Below are positions 1 to 8,552 of a stretch of 64,000 bases of DNA, piece by piece. The translations under genes were made by a program, and so were the position numbers. The first letter of the stretch is position 1. Each line of letters begins with the position of its first letter. Source of the stretch: Roseibium sp. (GTDB lineage: Bacteria; Pseudomonadota; Alphaproteobacteria; Rhizobiales; Stappiaceae). The stretch is taken from positions 124,001-188,000 of the forward strand of contig JAEPNV010000004.1 of the NCBI GenBank assembly GCA_017643215.1. The letters are read 5' to 3'. A model generated the notes under the pieces. The model was not told the DNA's origin. It ran no database searches and saw only the letters and a list, made by a program, of their open reading frames with translations.

Positions 1-1245
1 TTCTATTGTTGACCAGTCTCCTCCTGCAGAACCCGTGCCGATCTTCGGCATATGAATGCTTGCGCCAATGGATGCGGCATGGTCGGCGACTTGTTCAAGA
101 CAAGTTTGCAATGCTGCGTATCGAATTCGGGGAAAAAGTGATGGACCGAAGCCTTCCTGCCCGACCAGACTTGCAATAGTTACATCCTCGCTCGCTTTCG
201 AGAAAATTACGCGCCCCAAGCGATCCCGTTGTGGGATCTTCATGACTTGCTCGGAGTAGGCCTCTTCCGCGTCCGGGAAACGCTTCGCAATTTTGCGCGC
301 GACTCCGCCGCCCCATTTCACCGCCTTGTCGTTGACCAGCTGACAGATGATCTTCATGCCGCCGTTATGAGGTTCCAGAACATTTCCGTGGAGCAGGCGT
401 ATCGGATGATGATTCTCTTGGGCTTGGTCAAATCTGATCAGTCCTGCCACTCTCGGATAAACGCTTCCGGGATAGGCTGTCAGCCCGACGCATTCGATCT
501 GCGTTGGCGTACCGAGTACCCAGCTCTCAACCGAGCGATCCGTGTGCCCTATGGCGGTGCAGCGATGCACGATGCTCTCATCGGGAATCGCCATCCCCGA
601 CACACGAATCTTCGGTGCGGTTGGTGAGCTGACGAAATAGTCAATCTTGTAATGCCGCCTACCGTCCTCCGAGACTATTGGCGATGAAACGAAGATACCG
701 ATAGCCTGCTTGGATATCTTGGCTAGGCGGATGAGGAAGGCTTCGGCCGATACGTCGTACTCGCGGCGTTGACGCATCAATTCTTCGATTGGGGGAATGT
801 CCGTTGCAGCCGATAGGCTTCCAATCGGAAGTACAAACTCCGAAGCAGCCAGATTGCACAGCATTTCCAACTGCCAGTCATCCGCTGTCTCGTCGCCGCC
901 GCGATTGCGAATCTGCTCCGACCAGTCTGGAAAGAGGAGGTGCGCGATTTCATGAGCGATCGAGAACCGCACCCGCTCTCTTGGTTGCTGAGGGTTGAAC
1001 TCGATCTTTGGCCCGCTTTCCGTTGCCACCAGTCGCGCGTCAGCAACGCTAGAATTAGCTTCGATCTGCACGTCTAGCATTTCTGCGATTCGTAGGGGAT
1101 TGAAGGGAGGACCTTCCCAACCCTGCTCGCGCGCCTTCAACACAAGAGCTCGCGCAGCTTTTTCCATCGCCGTCAACGGGTCTGCGTTCTTGGCGAATGC
1201 CTTGACCGAGGTGTTGGTCCAGTTGATTGAAGGAGTATTCGACAT
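1..1245 (-). CDS. ImmA/IrrE metallopeptidase fused to a macro domain (3' end outside window)
   Basis: The frame is open from the ATG at 1245 to the window edge, giving 415 codons with no stop. Residues 98-102 read HEIAH, a zincin HExxH motif preceded by RVRFSIA as in ImmA/IrrE peptidases, which cleave phage-type repressors or other regulators. The last 100 or so visible residues look like a macro domain: a GGGVARKIAKRFP segment and, at the very edge, MPKIGTGSAGGDW, the loop that binds ADP-ribose in the Poa1p-like class. The combination suggests a protein that senses or removes ADP-ribose and cuts a regulator; that is inference. It lies 126 bp downstream of the PIN gene on the same strand and could be co-transcribed with it. 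No HTH is visible in its N-terminus. The true C-terminus cannot be seen. Confidence 0.8.
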   Translation of the reverse strand, partial: MSNTPSINWTNTSVKAFAKNADPLTAMEKAARALVLKAREQGWEGPPFNPLRIAEMLDVQIEANSSVADARLVATESGPKIEFNPQQPRERVRFSIAHEIAHLLFPDWSEQIRNRGGDETADDWQLEMLCNLAASEFVLPIGSLSAATDIPPIEELMRQRREYDVSAEAFLIRLAKISKQAIGIFVSSPIVSEDGRRHYKIDYFVSSPTAPKIRVSGMAIPDESIVHRCTAIGHTDRSVESWVLGTPTQIECVGLTAYPGSVYPRVAGLIRFDQAQENHHPIRLLHGNVLEPHNGGMKIICQLVNDKAVKWGGGVARKIAKRFPDAEEAYSEQVMKIPQRDRLGRVIFSKASEDVTIASLVGQEGFGPSLFPRIRYAALQTCLEQVADHAASIGASIHMPKIGTGSAGGDWSTIE

Positions 1246-1371
1246 CTCTTCTGTTACTAAGGGCGAGGGTTATTAGGAACGCTGCATGGTCTCAGCCCCG
1301 TAAGTTCAAGCGACAAGCAGTGCCGCTCGGCGACCAGCAGACGGAAATCAACCTTAGCCAAGCCGACGCTT

Positions 1372-1941
1372 CTACAAGACATCCGCATATTCCTGGAGTG
1401 CGGAGGAGAATTTCGTCATGCCCATCCTTTCATAAGCTTCGACGTGCTCGTCAGCGGTTCGCGGTTGCCGTCGTAGTGCTGCTCTATGGTCTCGAACGGC
1501 TCCGAGGACCGCACCCGGATAGAGATCGAAAAGGCCGAGGGCGAAATCATCCGGGTGCTGAGCTTCAATCTCGTAGGGATCGAGCCCCTCTTGCGGGAAG
1601 TCCTTCAAGTTCTGCGTGACTATGACATCGGCTCGCCCCCTGATGGCTGCCGCTAGAACGTGTCGGTCGTCCGGATCTGGAAGACTTAAGCCATCTATCA
1701 GCGGCTCGAAGCCCACGACTAGCGCGTCAGGGAAATGCCGATCCATTGTCTCCCTGGTTCGCTGGAGCTGATCGAAGTTGAGGTCGGACCTGTCATTCAG
1801 CACGTTCCGCATCCATTCTTCATGGACCATGGCGCTCCAACGCGCGCGGTAGAGATTTCGGTCGGCGAGCCGCAGAAGCGTGTCTCGAAGGCCGGCCGGA
1901 TAGATGACGTTGGCGTCCAAAAACGCAGTAAACCGATCCAT
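1372..1941 (-). CDS. PIN-domain ribonuclease toxin
   Basis: This 189-residue protein starts with FLDANVIYPAGLRDTLL, in which Asp9 is the first metal-binding acid of PIN nucleases. LPDPDDRHVLAAAI and ADVIVTQNLKDFP supply the other acids near residues 91-96 and 115. PIN toxins are Mg-dependent RNases that block growth by cutting tRNA, rRNA or mRNA; the target here is unknown. The gene begins 3 bp after the stop of the upstream HTH gene, the usual antitoxin-toxin layout. The C-terminal 60 residues are a helical extension seen in PIN proteins paired with excisionase-like antitoxins. The family call is firm; the toxin role is inferred from the pairing. Confidence 0.85.
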   Translation of the reverse strand: MDRFTAFLDANVIYPAGLRDTLLRLADRNLYRARWSAMVHEEWMRNVLNDRSDLNFDQLQRTRETMDRHFPDALVVGFEPLIDGLSLPDPDDRHVLAAAIRGRADVIVTQNLKDFPQEGLDPYEIEAQHPDDFALGLFDLYPGAVLGAVRDHRAALRRQPRTADEHVEAYERMGMTKFSSALQEYADVL

Positions 1942-1944
1942 GCG

Positions 1945-2403
1945 CTATTGAAGGCCAAGCTCTTCATCGAGCTCGGTCAGTTCATCGAGCGCCTCACGGC
2001 GGGCACGCTCCGTCTCACGCCGGTAGGCAAGAACATCCTCGGCTCGAACCCGCCGGTGCGTGCCAACCTTCCGATGTGGAATCTTCTCTTCGTCGAGAAG
2101 CTGCACGAGATGCGTCCTTGAGACATTGAGCAAGTCGGCCGCTTGCTGCGTCGTCAGCTCAGCGTGGACGGGCATGAGCGTCACCGCATTGCCGCGCGCC
2201 ATCTGCTCAAGAATGTCGAGGAGTAGCCGCACCGCTGCGGTCGGCAACTCGACAGTTGCCGCGCCCTTCGGGCCAAAATGCGCCCGTACGGTCTCTGCGC
2301 CGTTGATGACGGCCGCAATTTGACGACCCGTCTCCGCCGCCAGCGCCGATTCCTTGTCGGTCGGCATAACCAGTTCGGTTTCCTTCAAAACCGCGAGGTT
2401 CAT
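1945..2403 (-). CDS. Excisionase-family HTH antitoxin of the PIN toxin
   Basis: The product has 152 residues. The middle (about residues 83-130) is a MerR/excisionase-type winged HTH: LTTQQAADLLNVSRTHLVQLL followed by KIPHRKVGTHRRVRAEDVLAY. The C-terminal tail is acidic and helical (REALDELTELDEELGLQ), suited to capping a PIN toxin. The N-terminal 70 residues are unclassified. The gene precedes the PIN gene with a 3-bp gap, so it is the likely antitoxin and autorepressor. The ATG at 2403 has an AAGGAG-type ribosome site about 8 bp upstream and is preferred over the internal ATG at MPTDKES. A sigma70-like promoter and CGTTTGTG repeats lie just upstream. Confidence 0.8.
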   Translation of the reverse strand: MNLAVLKETELVMPTDKESALAAETGRQIAAVINGAETVRAHFGPKGAATVELPTAAVRLLLDILEQMARGNAVTLMPVHAELTTQQAADLLNVSRTHLVQLLDEEKIPHRKVGTHRRVRAEDVLAYRRETERARREALDELTELDEELGLQ

Positions 2404-2426
2404 GGCTGATCTCCTTTCACCAACCC

Positions 2427-2455
2427 TATATAGCTCACAAACGACACAAACGCAA
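2427..2455 (-). promoter_or_regulatory. Promoter of the HTH-PIN toxin-antitoxin operon
   Basis: On the minus strand TTGCGT (2455-2450) and TATATA (2432-2427) are separated by exactly 17 bp, followed by the leader and GGAG site of the antitoxin gene. CGTTTGTG-like repeats in and upstream of the spacer are plausible antitoxin operators. Confidence 0.55.
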
Positions 2456-2525
2456 CAAACAACGCAAACGAAACTCTCGCTTCGCAGTACTGGCCAGAGA
2501 GTGAGAGGGCCAAGGCTGTCGCCGT

Positions 2526-2575
2526 GACGGGTTGAAGGTCGAGAGAGAGGCTCTCGGGCCGCCCGTCATGGAGAA
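2526..2575 (+). promoter_or_regulatory. Structured leader of the DUF932 gene (copy 1)
   Basis: An outer stem GACGGG (2526-2531) pairs with CCCGTC (2562-2567). An inner stem CGAGAG (2540-2545) pairs with CTCTCG (2551-2556). The ribosome site GGAGAA follows at once and the ATG is at 2581. The same architecture with compensating changes precedes parB at 3851-3901. The hairpin sits just upstream of the ribosome site, so it could tune translation or bind a regulator. The function is inferred. Confidence 0.6.
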
Positions 2576-2580
2576 CAGCC

Positions 2581-3774
2581 ATGACAGCAACTGAAATCAC
2601 GAACGGCCGCCCCGAGAGCGGCGGCTACAAGGTGGATTTGTCCCGCGGCGGGCATAACGGGCGAGTGTCGTCCGAATGGTTTTCCCGGCCCGACGACGAG
2701 AAGTTCCTCTCCCTTTCGGAGCTCTACGCTTCGGTGAAGGGCCGGGCCGAGCGGAGCAAGACGCGGACGGTCGAGAGCGCGGCGATCCGGGTCGAAGCCC
2801 ATCGCGACGATCCCGAAAAGCTGGCCCTCGTCCTGCCGGACGCCGAGGCGCCGGTCGCGCCGACCCATTGGAGCTTCGGCCAGCTTGCGAGCCTGGTCAG
2901 CGCGCCGGCGGCTTATTTGCGCCAGCTCCCGGCGCCTCTTGCTGGCATCAACCTGCAATATGGCCTAACCAACCACCGCGCCGAGCAGGTGAAGACGATG
3001 GAGGTTGCGAACGGCCGCACCGAGCTCCGCGCCGTGACCGGCCCGGACTATGGCCGCATCTACGATCATGAGCTGGTCGCGGCCGTGCAGCGCATCGCGG
3101 GCGACGGCGTCGGCGATACGCGCTGGAAGGTTCCGGGCGTCCTCGACTGGTCGACCGGCGTCTACAATCCGATGGTCGACGTGACCAAGGACACGACCAC
3201 GCTCTACGCCTCGGACCGCGACGTCTTCCTCTTCCTAGTCGACGATATGAACCCGATTGAGGCTGGCACGCTGCCCGACGGTTCGCCCGACCTGTTCTTC
3301 CGCGGCTTCTATTGCTGGAACTCCGAGGTCGGCGCCAAGACGCTCGGCATTGCGAGCTTCTATCTCCGCGCCGTCTGCCAGAACCGCAATCTCTGGGGCG
3401 TCGAGGACTTCCAGGAGATCAGCATCCGGCATTCCAAATACGCCGCGAACCGCTTCGCGCACGAGGCGGCGCCGGCGCTCGCCAACTTCGCAGACTCCTC
3501 ACCGCAACCTTTCATCCAGGGCATCCGCGCGGCGCGCGAGCGCATCGTCGCCCGCAGCGACGACGACCGCTCCGACTTCCTGAGGAAGCGCGGCTTCTCG
3601 AAGGCGGAAACGGCCAAGATCGTCGAGACCGTCCTGGCGGAAGAAGGCCGTCCGCCCGAGAGCGTGTTCGACTTCGTACAGGGCATCACCGCCGTCGCGC
3701 GGTCGAAACCGCAGCAGGACGCGCGCCTCGCCATGGAGACCCGCGCGAAAACACTCCTGGAGCGCGCCGCGTAG
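2581..3774 (+). CDS. DUF932 family protein
   Basis: The 397-residue product matches the DUF932 family (plasmid and ICE-borne proteins resembling phage LGT genes) by its length and blocks such as LRAVTGPDYGRIYDHELV (about 140-157), STGVYNPMVDVTKDTTTLYASDRDVFLFLVDD (about 190-221) and FFRGFYCWNSEVGAKTLGI. The biochemical role of DUF932 is not established; these genes commonly neighbour parB-like genes on alphaproteobacterial mobile elements, as here. The ATG at 2581 is set by GGAGAA 6 bp upstream. A hairpin at 3802-3844 ends the unit before parB, and the two genes share a leader structure, so they may be co-regulated without being one operon. Confidence 0.85.
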   Translation: MTATEITNGRPESGGYKVDLSRGGHNGRVSSEWFSRPDDEKFLSLSELYASVKGRAERSKTRTVESAAIRVEAHRDDPEKLALVLPDAEAPVAPTHWSFGQLASLVSAPAAYLRQLPAPLAGINLQYGLTNHRAEQVKTMEVANGRTELRAVTGPDYGRIYDHELVAAVQRIAGDGVGDTRWKVPGVLDWSTGVYNPMVDVTKDTTTLYASDRDVFLFLVDDMNPIEAGTLPDGSPDLFFRGFYCWNSEVGAKTLGIASFYLRAVCQNRNLWGVEDFQEISIRHSKYAANRFAHEAAPALANFADSSPQPFIQGIRAARERIVARSDDDRSDFLRKRGFSKAETAKIVETVLAEEGRPPESVFDFVQGITAVARSKPQQDARLAMETRAKTLLERAA

Positions 3775-3801
3775 GCGTTTCCGTTCCGCCTCAACCATCC
3801 G

Positions 3802-3847
3802 CCCACGGTCCATCGCTCCCTTAGAGGGAGAGGTGGGCCGTGGGTTT
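3802..3847 (+). terminator. Hairpin terminator after the DUF932 gene
   Basis: CCCACGG (3802-3808) pairs with CCGTGGG (3838-3844), enclosing CTCCCT (3816-3821) paired with AGGGAG (3825-3830), followed by a short TTT. It lies between two genes that each have their own leader, which fits a Rho-independent terminator with a weak U tract. Confidence 0.5.
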
Positions 3848-3850
3848 CGT

Positions 3851-3901
3851 GACGGGTTTGGAGGACCGAGAGAGTGTCTCTTGGCCGCCCGTCGCGGAGA
3901 A
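3851..3901 (+). promoter_or_regulatory. Structured leader of parB (copy 2)
   Basis: The outer stem GACGGG (3851-3856) and CCCGTC (3888-3893) is identical to copy 1. The inner stem CCGAGAGA (3866-3873) pairs with TCTCTTGG (3877-3884) with one G-U pair. The sequence differs from copy 1 but the fold is kept, and GGAGAA follows. The leader excludes the in-frame upstream ATG at 3874, which lies inside the hairpin. Confidence 0.6.
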
Positions 3902-3906
3902 GTCTC

Positions 3907-6006
3907 ATGACCAAGTCCAAGAAGATCACCCTCAGCGCCTCGCGCGACATCCCCTTCAACAAGCTGGTGCTCAGCCAGGCGAATGTTCGCCACATCAAGG
4001 CCGGCGTCTCGATCGAGGAGCTGGCCGAAGACATCGCCCGGCGCACGCTGCTGGCGAGCCTGACCGTCCGGCCCGTACTCGACGAGGACGGCGCCGAGAC
4101 CGGCATGTTCGAGGTTCCGGCAGGCGGGCGCCGCTTCAGGGCGCTCGAACTGCTGGTGAAGAAGCGCCGCTTGAACCGCACGGCCCCAGTGCCCTGCATC
4201 GTGCGGACCGAAGGTCTGGCCGAGGAAGACAGCCTCGCCGAGAACATCCAACGCGCACCGCTCCACCCGCTCGACCAGTTCCGCGCCTTCCAGGCGATGC
4301 GCGAGAAAGGCAAGAGCGAGGAGGAGATCGCGGCGGCGTTCTTCGTCTCGGTCAATGTGGTCAAGCAACGGCTCAAACTCGCAGCCGTCTCGGACACCCT
4401 GCTGGAGGCCTATGCGGAGGAAGAGATGACCCTCGACCAGCTCATGGCCTTCACGGTCAATCCCGACCACGAACGCCAGGAACGGGTCTGGGACGCGCTG
4501 AAGCAGCACTACAACAAGCAGCCGTATGAAATCCGCCGCATGCTGACCGAGGGCGCCGTCCGGGCCTCCGACCGGCGGGCGCAATTCGTCGGCCTCGACA
4601 ATTATGTCGAAGCCGGCGGTGAAGTGCTCCGCGATCTGTTCCAGACCGACGATGGCGGCTGGCTGCAGGACGCGGCCTTGCTCGAGACCATGGTCACTGA
4701 GAAGCTCAACGAAGAGGCCGAAGCGATCCGCGCCGAAGGCTGGAAGTGGATCGAGGTCGCTACCGACTTTCCTTATGGCCACACCTACGATCTGCGGCGC
4801 ATCCGCGGCGAGGCCGAGCCGATGAGCGAGGAGGAAGAGCGAACCTACACCGCGCTCAAAGCTGAATACGACAAGCTCGAAGACGACTACGCCGAAGCGG
4901 ACGAACTCCCCGAGGACATCGACGAGCGGCTGGGCGAGATCGAGACGGCGATGGAAGCACTCCAGAACCGTCCGATCCGGTTCGAGGCGGACGACTATGC
5001 CATCGCGGGCGCTTTCGTCAGCATCGATGGATCTGGGCGGCTGCGCGTCGAACGCGGCTATGTGCGGCCCGCGGATGAACCGGTCGAAGAAACCGACGCG
5101 ACCGAGGGCGATGCACCCGCCGACCCCAATGCGGATGATGTCACCGAGGACGACAGTGCGGAGGCGCATCAGGTCGACGAAGACGAGGATGACGACGGCA
5201 CCAAGCCGCTTTCGGACCGTCTCATCTGCGAGCTGACCGTCCATCGCACGATGGCGCTGCGCGATGCGCTCGCCAATGACCCGCAACTCGCCATGCTCGC
5301 CTGCCTGCACGCGATGGTCCTGCAGCTCTTCTACCATTACGGCCAGGACAGTTGTGTCGAGATCACGCCGCGCTCCACCCAGTTCGGGTCGCAGGCGCCG
5401 AACCTCGGTGAGGCCAGGTACGTCCAGTCGATCGATCTCGGGAGCGAGACCTGGGCAGGCAACCTTCCGAAGAAACCGGAAGACCTGTGGGACGCGCTGA
5501 TCGAGTGGGACAGCGACAGCCGCGACGCACTCTTCGCCCATTGCGTGGCCATGACCGTCAACGCCGTTCAGGAGCCGCATTATCGCAAGCCGCGTCAGAT
5601 CGCCCACGCCGATGTTCTCGCATCGACACTCGGTCTCGACATGGTGAAGGCGGGTTGGGCACCGACGGCGGACAATTATCTCGGCCGCGTGACCAAGGCG
5701 CAGATCCTCGCCGCCGTGCGCGAGGCGAAGGGCGACAAGGACGCCGACCGCATCGCCGGGTTCAAGAAGCCCGACATGGTCGAAGCCGCGGAAGAACTGC
5801 TGGCGGGGACGGGCTGGCTCCCGCAACCGCTGCGCACGGCCCCACTCGCGGAAGAGCCCGAAGAGCCGGAGTTTGAGATCGTCGATGACGGCGATGTCGA
5901 ACGAGTCGAGGAAGGCGAAGCGCAATCGGCGGCAGAAGACGGCGAAACGGTCGTGGGCGATGTCGAGCCGATCGACGATGATGAGCAGGTCGCCGCCTTA
6001 GCCTGA
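3907..6006 (+). CDS. ParB/RepB/Spo0J family protein (large ICE type)
   Basis: The product has 699 residues, about twice a normal ParB. Residues 1-110 form the ParB N-terminal CTP-binding/nuclease fold, with VRHIKAGVSIEELAEDIARR, EVPAGGRRFRALE and LAENIQRAPLHPLDQFRAF. An HTH follows at about 135-165 (SEEEIAAAFFVSVNVVKQRLKLAAVSD). The remainder is family-specific, with an acidic stretch near residues 390-435 and an acidic C-terminal tail. ParB proteins bind parS sites for segregation; long versions on ICEs may act in maintenance or regulation. No parA neighbour is visible, so classical partitioning is uncertain. The start at 3907 follows GGAGAA; the upstream ATG at 3874 falls in the leader hairpin. 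Confidence 0.85.
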   Translation: MTKSKKITLSASRDIPFNKLVLSQANVRHIKAGVSIEELAEDIARRTLLASLTVRPVLDEDGAETGMFEVPAGGRRFRALELLVKKRRLNRTAPVPCIVRTEGLAEEDSLAENIQRAPLHPLDQFRAFQAMREKGKSEEEIAAAFFVSVNVVKQRLKLAAVSDTLLEAYAEEEMTLDQLMAFTVNPDHERQERVWDALKQHYNKQPYEIRRMLTEGAVRASDRRAQFVGLDNYVEAGGEVLRDLFQTDDGGWLQDAALLETMVTEKLNEEAEAIRAEGWKWIEVATDFPYGHTYDLRRIRGEAEPMSEEEERTYTALKAEYDKLEDDYAEADELPEDIDERLGEIETAMEALQNRPIRFEADDYAIAGAFVSIDGSGRLRVERGYVRPADEPVEETDATEGDAPADPNADDVTEDDSAEAHQVDEDEDDDGTKPLSDRLICELTVHRTMALRDALANDPQLAMLACLHAMVLQLFYHYGQDSCVEITPRSTQFGSQAPNLGEARYVQSIDLGSETWAGNLPKKPEDLWDALIEWDSDSRDALFAHCVAMTVNAVQEPHYRKPRQIAHADVLASTLGLDMVKAGWAPTADNYLGRVTKAQILAAVREAKGDKDADRIAGFKKPDMVEAAEELLAGTGWLPQPLRTAPLAEEPEEPEFEIVDDGDVERVEEGEAQSAAEDGETVVGDVEPIDDDEQVAALA

Positions 6007-6053
6007 GGCGACCACCAATCGAGGGAGCACTCCCCCCAGCTCCCTCGCGCCTG

Positions 6054-6082
6054 GGGCCTGCCGGACGCGGCAGGCCCTTTTT
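6054..6082 (+). terminator. Rho-independent terminator after parB
   Basis: A perfect 9-bp stem GGGCCTGCC (6054-6062) / GGCAGGCCC (6069-6077) with a 6-nt loop is followed by TTTTT. It stands 48 bp after the parB stop and just before the ribosome site of the Toprim gene. Confidence 0.85.
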
Positions 6083-6107
6083 CGTGCGCGCTTCCCGGAG
6101 ACCGAAC

Positions 6108-7154
6108 ATGGAGAATTCAGCATCAGACCTCGCGCAGCGTCTCAGCCGCGAGGCCGAAACCGTCTGCCGTCATTACCTGTCGAACGGGCGGAAGCAGGGC
6201 CACTATTGGATCGTCGGCGACGTCGAAAACGCGCCCGGCCGCAGCCTTTACGTGCGCCTGACCGGGCCGTCGTCGGGCAAGGGCGCGGCGGGCAAATGGA
6301 CCGACGCCGCCACGGGCGAACATGGCGATCTGCTCGACCTCATCGCCGCGAACTTGCGTCTCGCCACGCTCGGTGAAACCCTCGACGAGGCCCGCCGTTT
6401 CCTCAGCCTGCCGCGGCCCGAACCGCCGAAGCCGGAACTGCTTGCCAAAGCGCCGACCGGATCGCCGGAAGCCGCACGACGGCTGTGGACCATGGGCAAA
6501 CGGATCACAGGCACGCTCGCGGAGCGCTATCTCGCCGGACGCGGCATCGTCGGTGTCCGGACCGTCAGCACCCTGCGCTTCCACCCGAACTGCTATTACT
6601 GGCGCGAGCACCGTACCGACAAGGACAGACCAGAAGCCTGGCCGGCCTTGCTGGCTAAGGTTACCGACTCTGACGGCAACATCACCGGCTTGCACCGGAC
6701 CTGGCTCGATCCCGAGACCGCGAACAAGGCGCCGCTCGATCCCAACCGCAAGGCGATGGGCCATCTGCTCGGTCACGGCGTGCGCATCGGCGCAGCGGCC
6801 CGCATCGTTGCAGCCGGCGAAGGCCTCGAAACCATGCTGTCGCTGCGCATGGCACTCGCCAGATTGCCAGTCATCGCGGCCTTGTCCGCGAACCACCTCG
6901 CAGCGCTTTTGCTGCCAACCGGCATCGATCGCCTTTACATCGCTGCCGACGCCGACAAGGCGGGCCGTATCGCAACCGAGGCTTTGGCCGAACGCGCGCA
7001 CGAGCAGGGCATCGAAACCGTGCCACTCCACTTTCGACAAGGTGACGCCAATGAGGATCTGCGCGCCTTCGGGCTGCAGGACCTCCGCGCGCACCTTCGG
7101 CGTCAACTGGCGCGGGAAGACGCCGCGATCCTGCTGCCATCCTCCGTAGCCTGA
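6108..7154 (+). CDS. Toprim-domain primase-like protein
   Basis: The 348-residue protein has an N-terminal region (about 1-95) of the DUF7146 type (QGHYWIVGDVENAPGRSLYVRL, KWTDAATGEHGDLLDLI), a middle helical region and a C-terminal Toprim fold. The Toprim glutamate is in AGEGLETML and the DxD pair in LYIAADADKAGR. Such proteins resemble the primase parts of plasmid and phage replication proteins and are common near parB and DUF932 on alphaproteobacterial ICEs. It could prime the transferred strand or support element replication; no helicase part is visible. The ATG at 6108 is chosen because GGAG lies 7 bp upstream; an in-frame ATG at 6084 lies just past the terminator. Confidence 0.85.
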   Translation: MENSASDLAQRLSREAETVCRHYLSNGRKQGHYWIVGDVENAPGRSLYVRLTGPSSGKGAAGKWTDAATGEHGDLLDLIAANLRLATLGETLDEARRFLSLPRPEPPKPELLAKAPTGSPEAARRLWTMGKRITGTLAERYLAGRGIVGVRTVSTLRFHPNCYYWREHRTDKDRPEAWPALLAKVTDSDGNITGLHRTWLDPETANKAPLDPNRKAMGHLLGHGVRIGAAARIVAAGEGLETMLSLRMALARLPVIAALSANHLAALLLPTGIDRLYIAADADKAGRIATEALAERAHEQGIETVPLHFRQGDANEDLRAFGLQDLRAHLRRQLAREDAAILLPSSVA

Positions 7155-7283
7155 TCGATCGCTGCCAGAATGACGGCGCATTGCTCATGGATGCTGCGTT
7201 CCCCCGATACAGAGCCACGCCTCCGGCCTTCCTTGAGAGGGGCGAGACGGAGCGGAGCCCGCCCGGTCCGGCAACGGCTGCGA

Positions 7284-7365
7284 CGGCCCCGTTTTCCGCC
7301 GCCGAACCAGAGGTTCGGCTTTGCATCGCGAGACAAAACGGGTCCGCCTCCGCCGTCCTCCGCTG
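7284..7365 (+). promoter_or_regulatory. Structured intergenic element, copy A, upstream of the DUF2493 gene
   Basis: Arms CGGCCCCGTTTT (7284-7295) and AAAACGGGTCCG (7335-7346) pair at 11 of 12 positions and enclose a perfect hairpin GCCGAACC (7301-7308) / GGTTCGGC (7312-7319). The block CCGCCGTCCTCCGCTG (7350-7365) follows and recurs exactly at 12765-12780 after a different but similarly placed inverted repeat. Another perfect hairpin, CCCCATCGCG (7380-7389) / CGCGATGGGG (7394-7403), lies downstream. No gene is visible in 7155-7496 and the region probably forms a long structured leader. Confidence 0.55.
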
Positions 7366-7496
7366 ACGCTCCGGTTCCACCCCATCGCGCGAGCGCGATG
7401 GGGACCCCTGAGAATGCAGGCCCGGACGGCCGCCGCTTTCCCGTCGCCCGGGAAGGCCGCGAGAGGCGCGGTCTTCGAACGAGGAGACGATCCGCC

Positions 7497-8426
7497 ATGA
7501 CCGATCATGCCGACACCGCCAGCCGCTCATCGACCGCCTTGGTGCTCGACGAGCTGCAACTCCACGGCTACCGACCCTTCGCCGGCGAGCCCGACCCAAG
7601 ACCGCTGCCAGACGCCGACACACTACGAGGCGCACTGAGCGACATCTTCGACGCCTTAATCGTCAGCCTGAACGACACACGGCTCGAGCCCGATCTGGAA
7701 GACCTGCTCTGGTCGACGACCAATGTCTTCCACCGCATGGCGACCCGCGTCGACCGCGAACTCGACACCAACGAGCAAGCGCAAAAACGCTCCCAGCGCG
7801 AACAGGACGGGTCGGAGGTCCGCTCAGTCGAACTCGAAGAGCTGACCGCACAGGGCCTCACGCTGATCGAGCGCCGCAACGCCTATGAAGGCATGCGCGA
7901 TCTCGCCGCCGACCTCTTTGAGGCGCATCTCGGTCAGACCTGGCATCCACATTCCGGCTCGCACACGAACCGGCGCAATCTGACCGCATCCCTCATCGAC
8001 AGCCGCGACTTCCTCGCCGCCAAGCGGAAGACCGAGCTCGAACCGCTCCTGCCGACCGGCACCAAGATCGCCTTCGCCGGCGGGACGGACGTCGCCGACC
8101 ACACAGCAATCTGGGCCGCGCTCGACAAGGTGCATGCCAAACACGCCGATATGGTGCTGCTGCATGGCGGGTCGCCGAAAGGCGCGGAAAAGATCGCCGC
8201 CTGCTGGGCCGACAATCGCGAATGTCCGCAGATCGTCTTCAAGCCCGATTGGACGCGCCACGGCAAGGCCGCCCCGTTCAAGCGCAACGACCAGCTCCTC
8301 GATACAGCCCCGATCGGGCTGATCGTCTTCCCGGGCTCGGGGATCACCGACAACCTGGCCGACAAGGCCAGGCAGATGGGCGTCCCTCTCTACGACTTCC
8401 GCCTACGGAAAGCGGGGGCTTCGTGA
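7497..8426 (+). CDS. DUF2493 (SLOG superfamily) protein
   Basis: The protein has 309 residues when started at the ATG at 7497, which has GAGGAG about 9 bp upstream. Residues 1-175 are helical. The last 120 or so carry the DUF2493/YspA Rossmann-like SLOG domain: KIAFAGGTDVADHTAIWAAL, MVLLHGGSPKGAEKIAACWA, IGLIVFPGSGITDNLADKA. SLOG domains are proposed to bind nucleotide-derived ligands or DNA. DUF2493 genes are frequent on alphaproteobacterial mobile elements but their role is unknown. The gene is preceded by an unusual structured leader that is shared with the DUF736 gene. Confidence 0.8.
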   Translation: MTDHADTASRSSTALVLDELQLHGYRPFAGEPDPRPLPDADTLRGALSDIFDALIVSLNDTRLEPDLEDLLWSTTNVFHRMATRVDRELDTNEQAQKRSQREQDGSEVRSVELEELTAQGLTLIERRNAYEGMRDLAADLFEAHLGQTWHPHSGSHTNRRNLTASLIDSRDFLAAKRKTELEPLLPTGTKIAFAGGTDVADHTAIWAALDKVHAKHADMVLLHGGSPKGAEKIAACWADNRECPQIVFKPDWTRHGKAAPFKRNDQLLDTAPIGLIVFPGSGITDNLADKARQMGVPLYDFRLRKAGAS

Positions 8427-8552
8427 CCCCGCGACGCCCGCTGCGCATCACTTGAACGCGCGCCGGAATATTCCGGTGCGCGACAACTTGCGCTATACTT
8501 CAATTGCGTCATGGCGGCGGTTGGGGACGCGCTCTCATCGAGGAGACCGCCC

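Noticed and set aside
3499..5925. 808-codon open frame on the minus strand opposite parB
   Set aside because: It lies wholly opposite a recognisable ParB and DUF932 gene, has low-complexity shadow composition and no ribosome site. GC-rich codon bias opens such frames.
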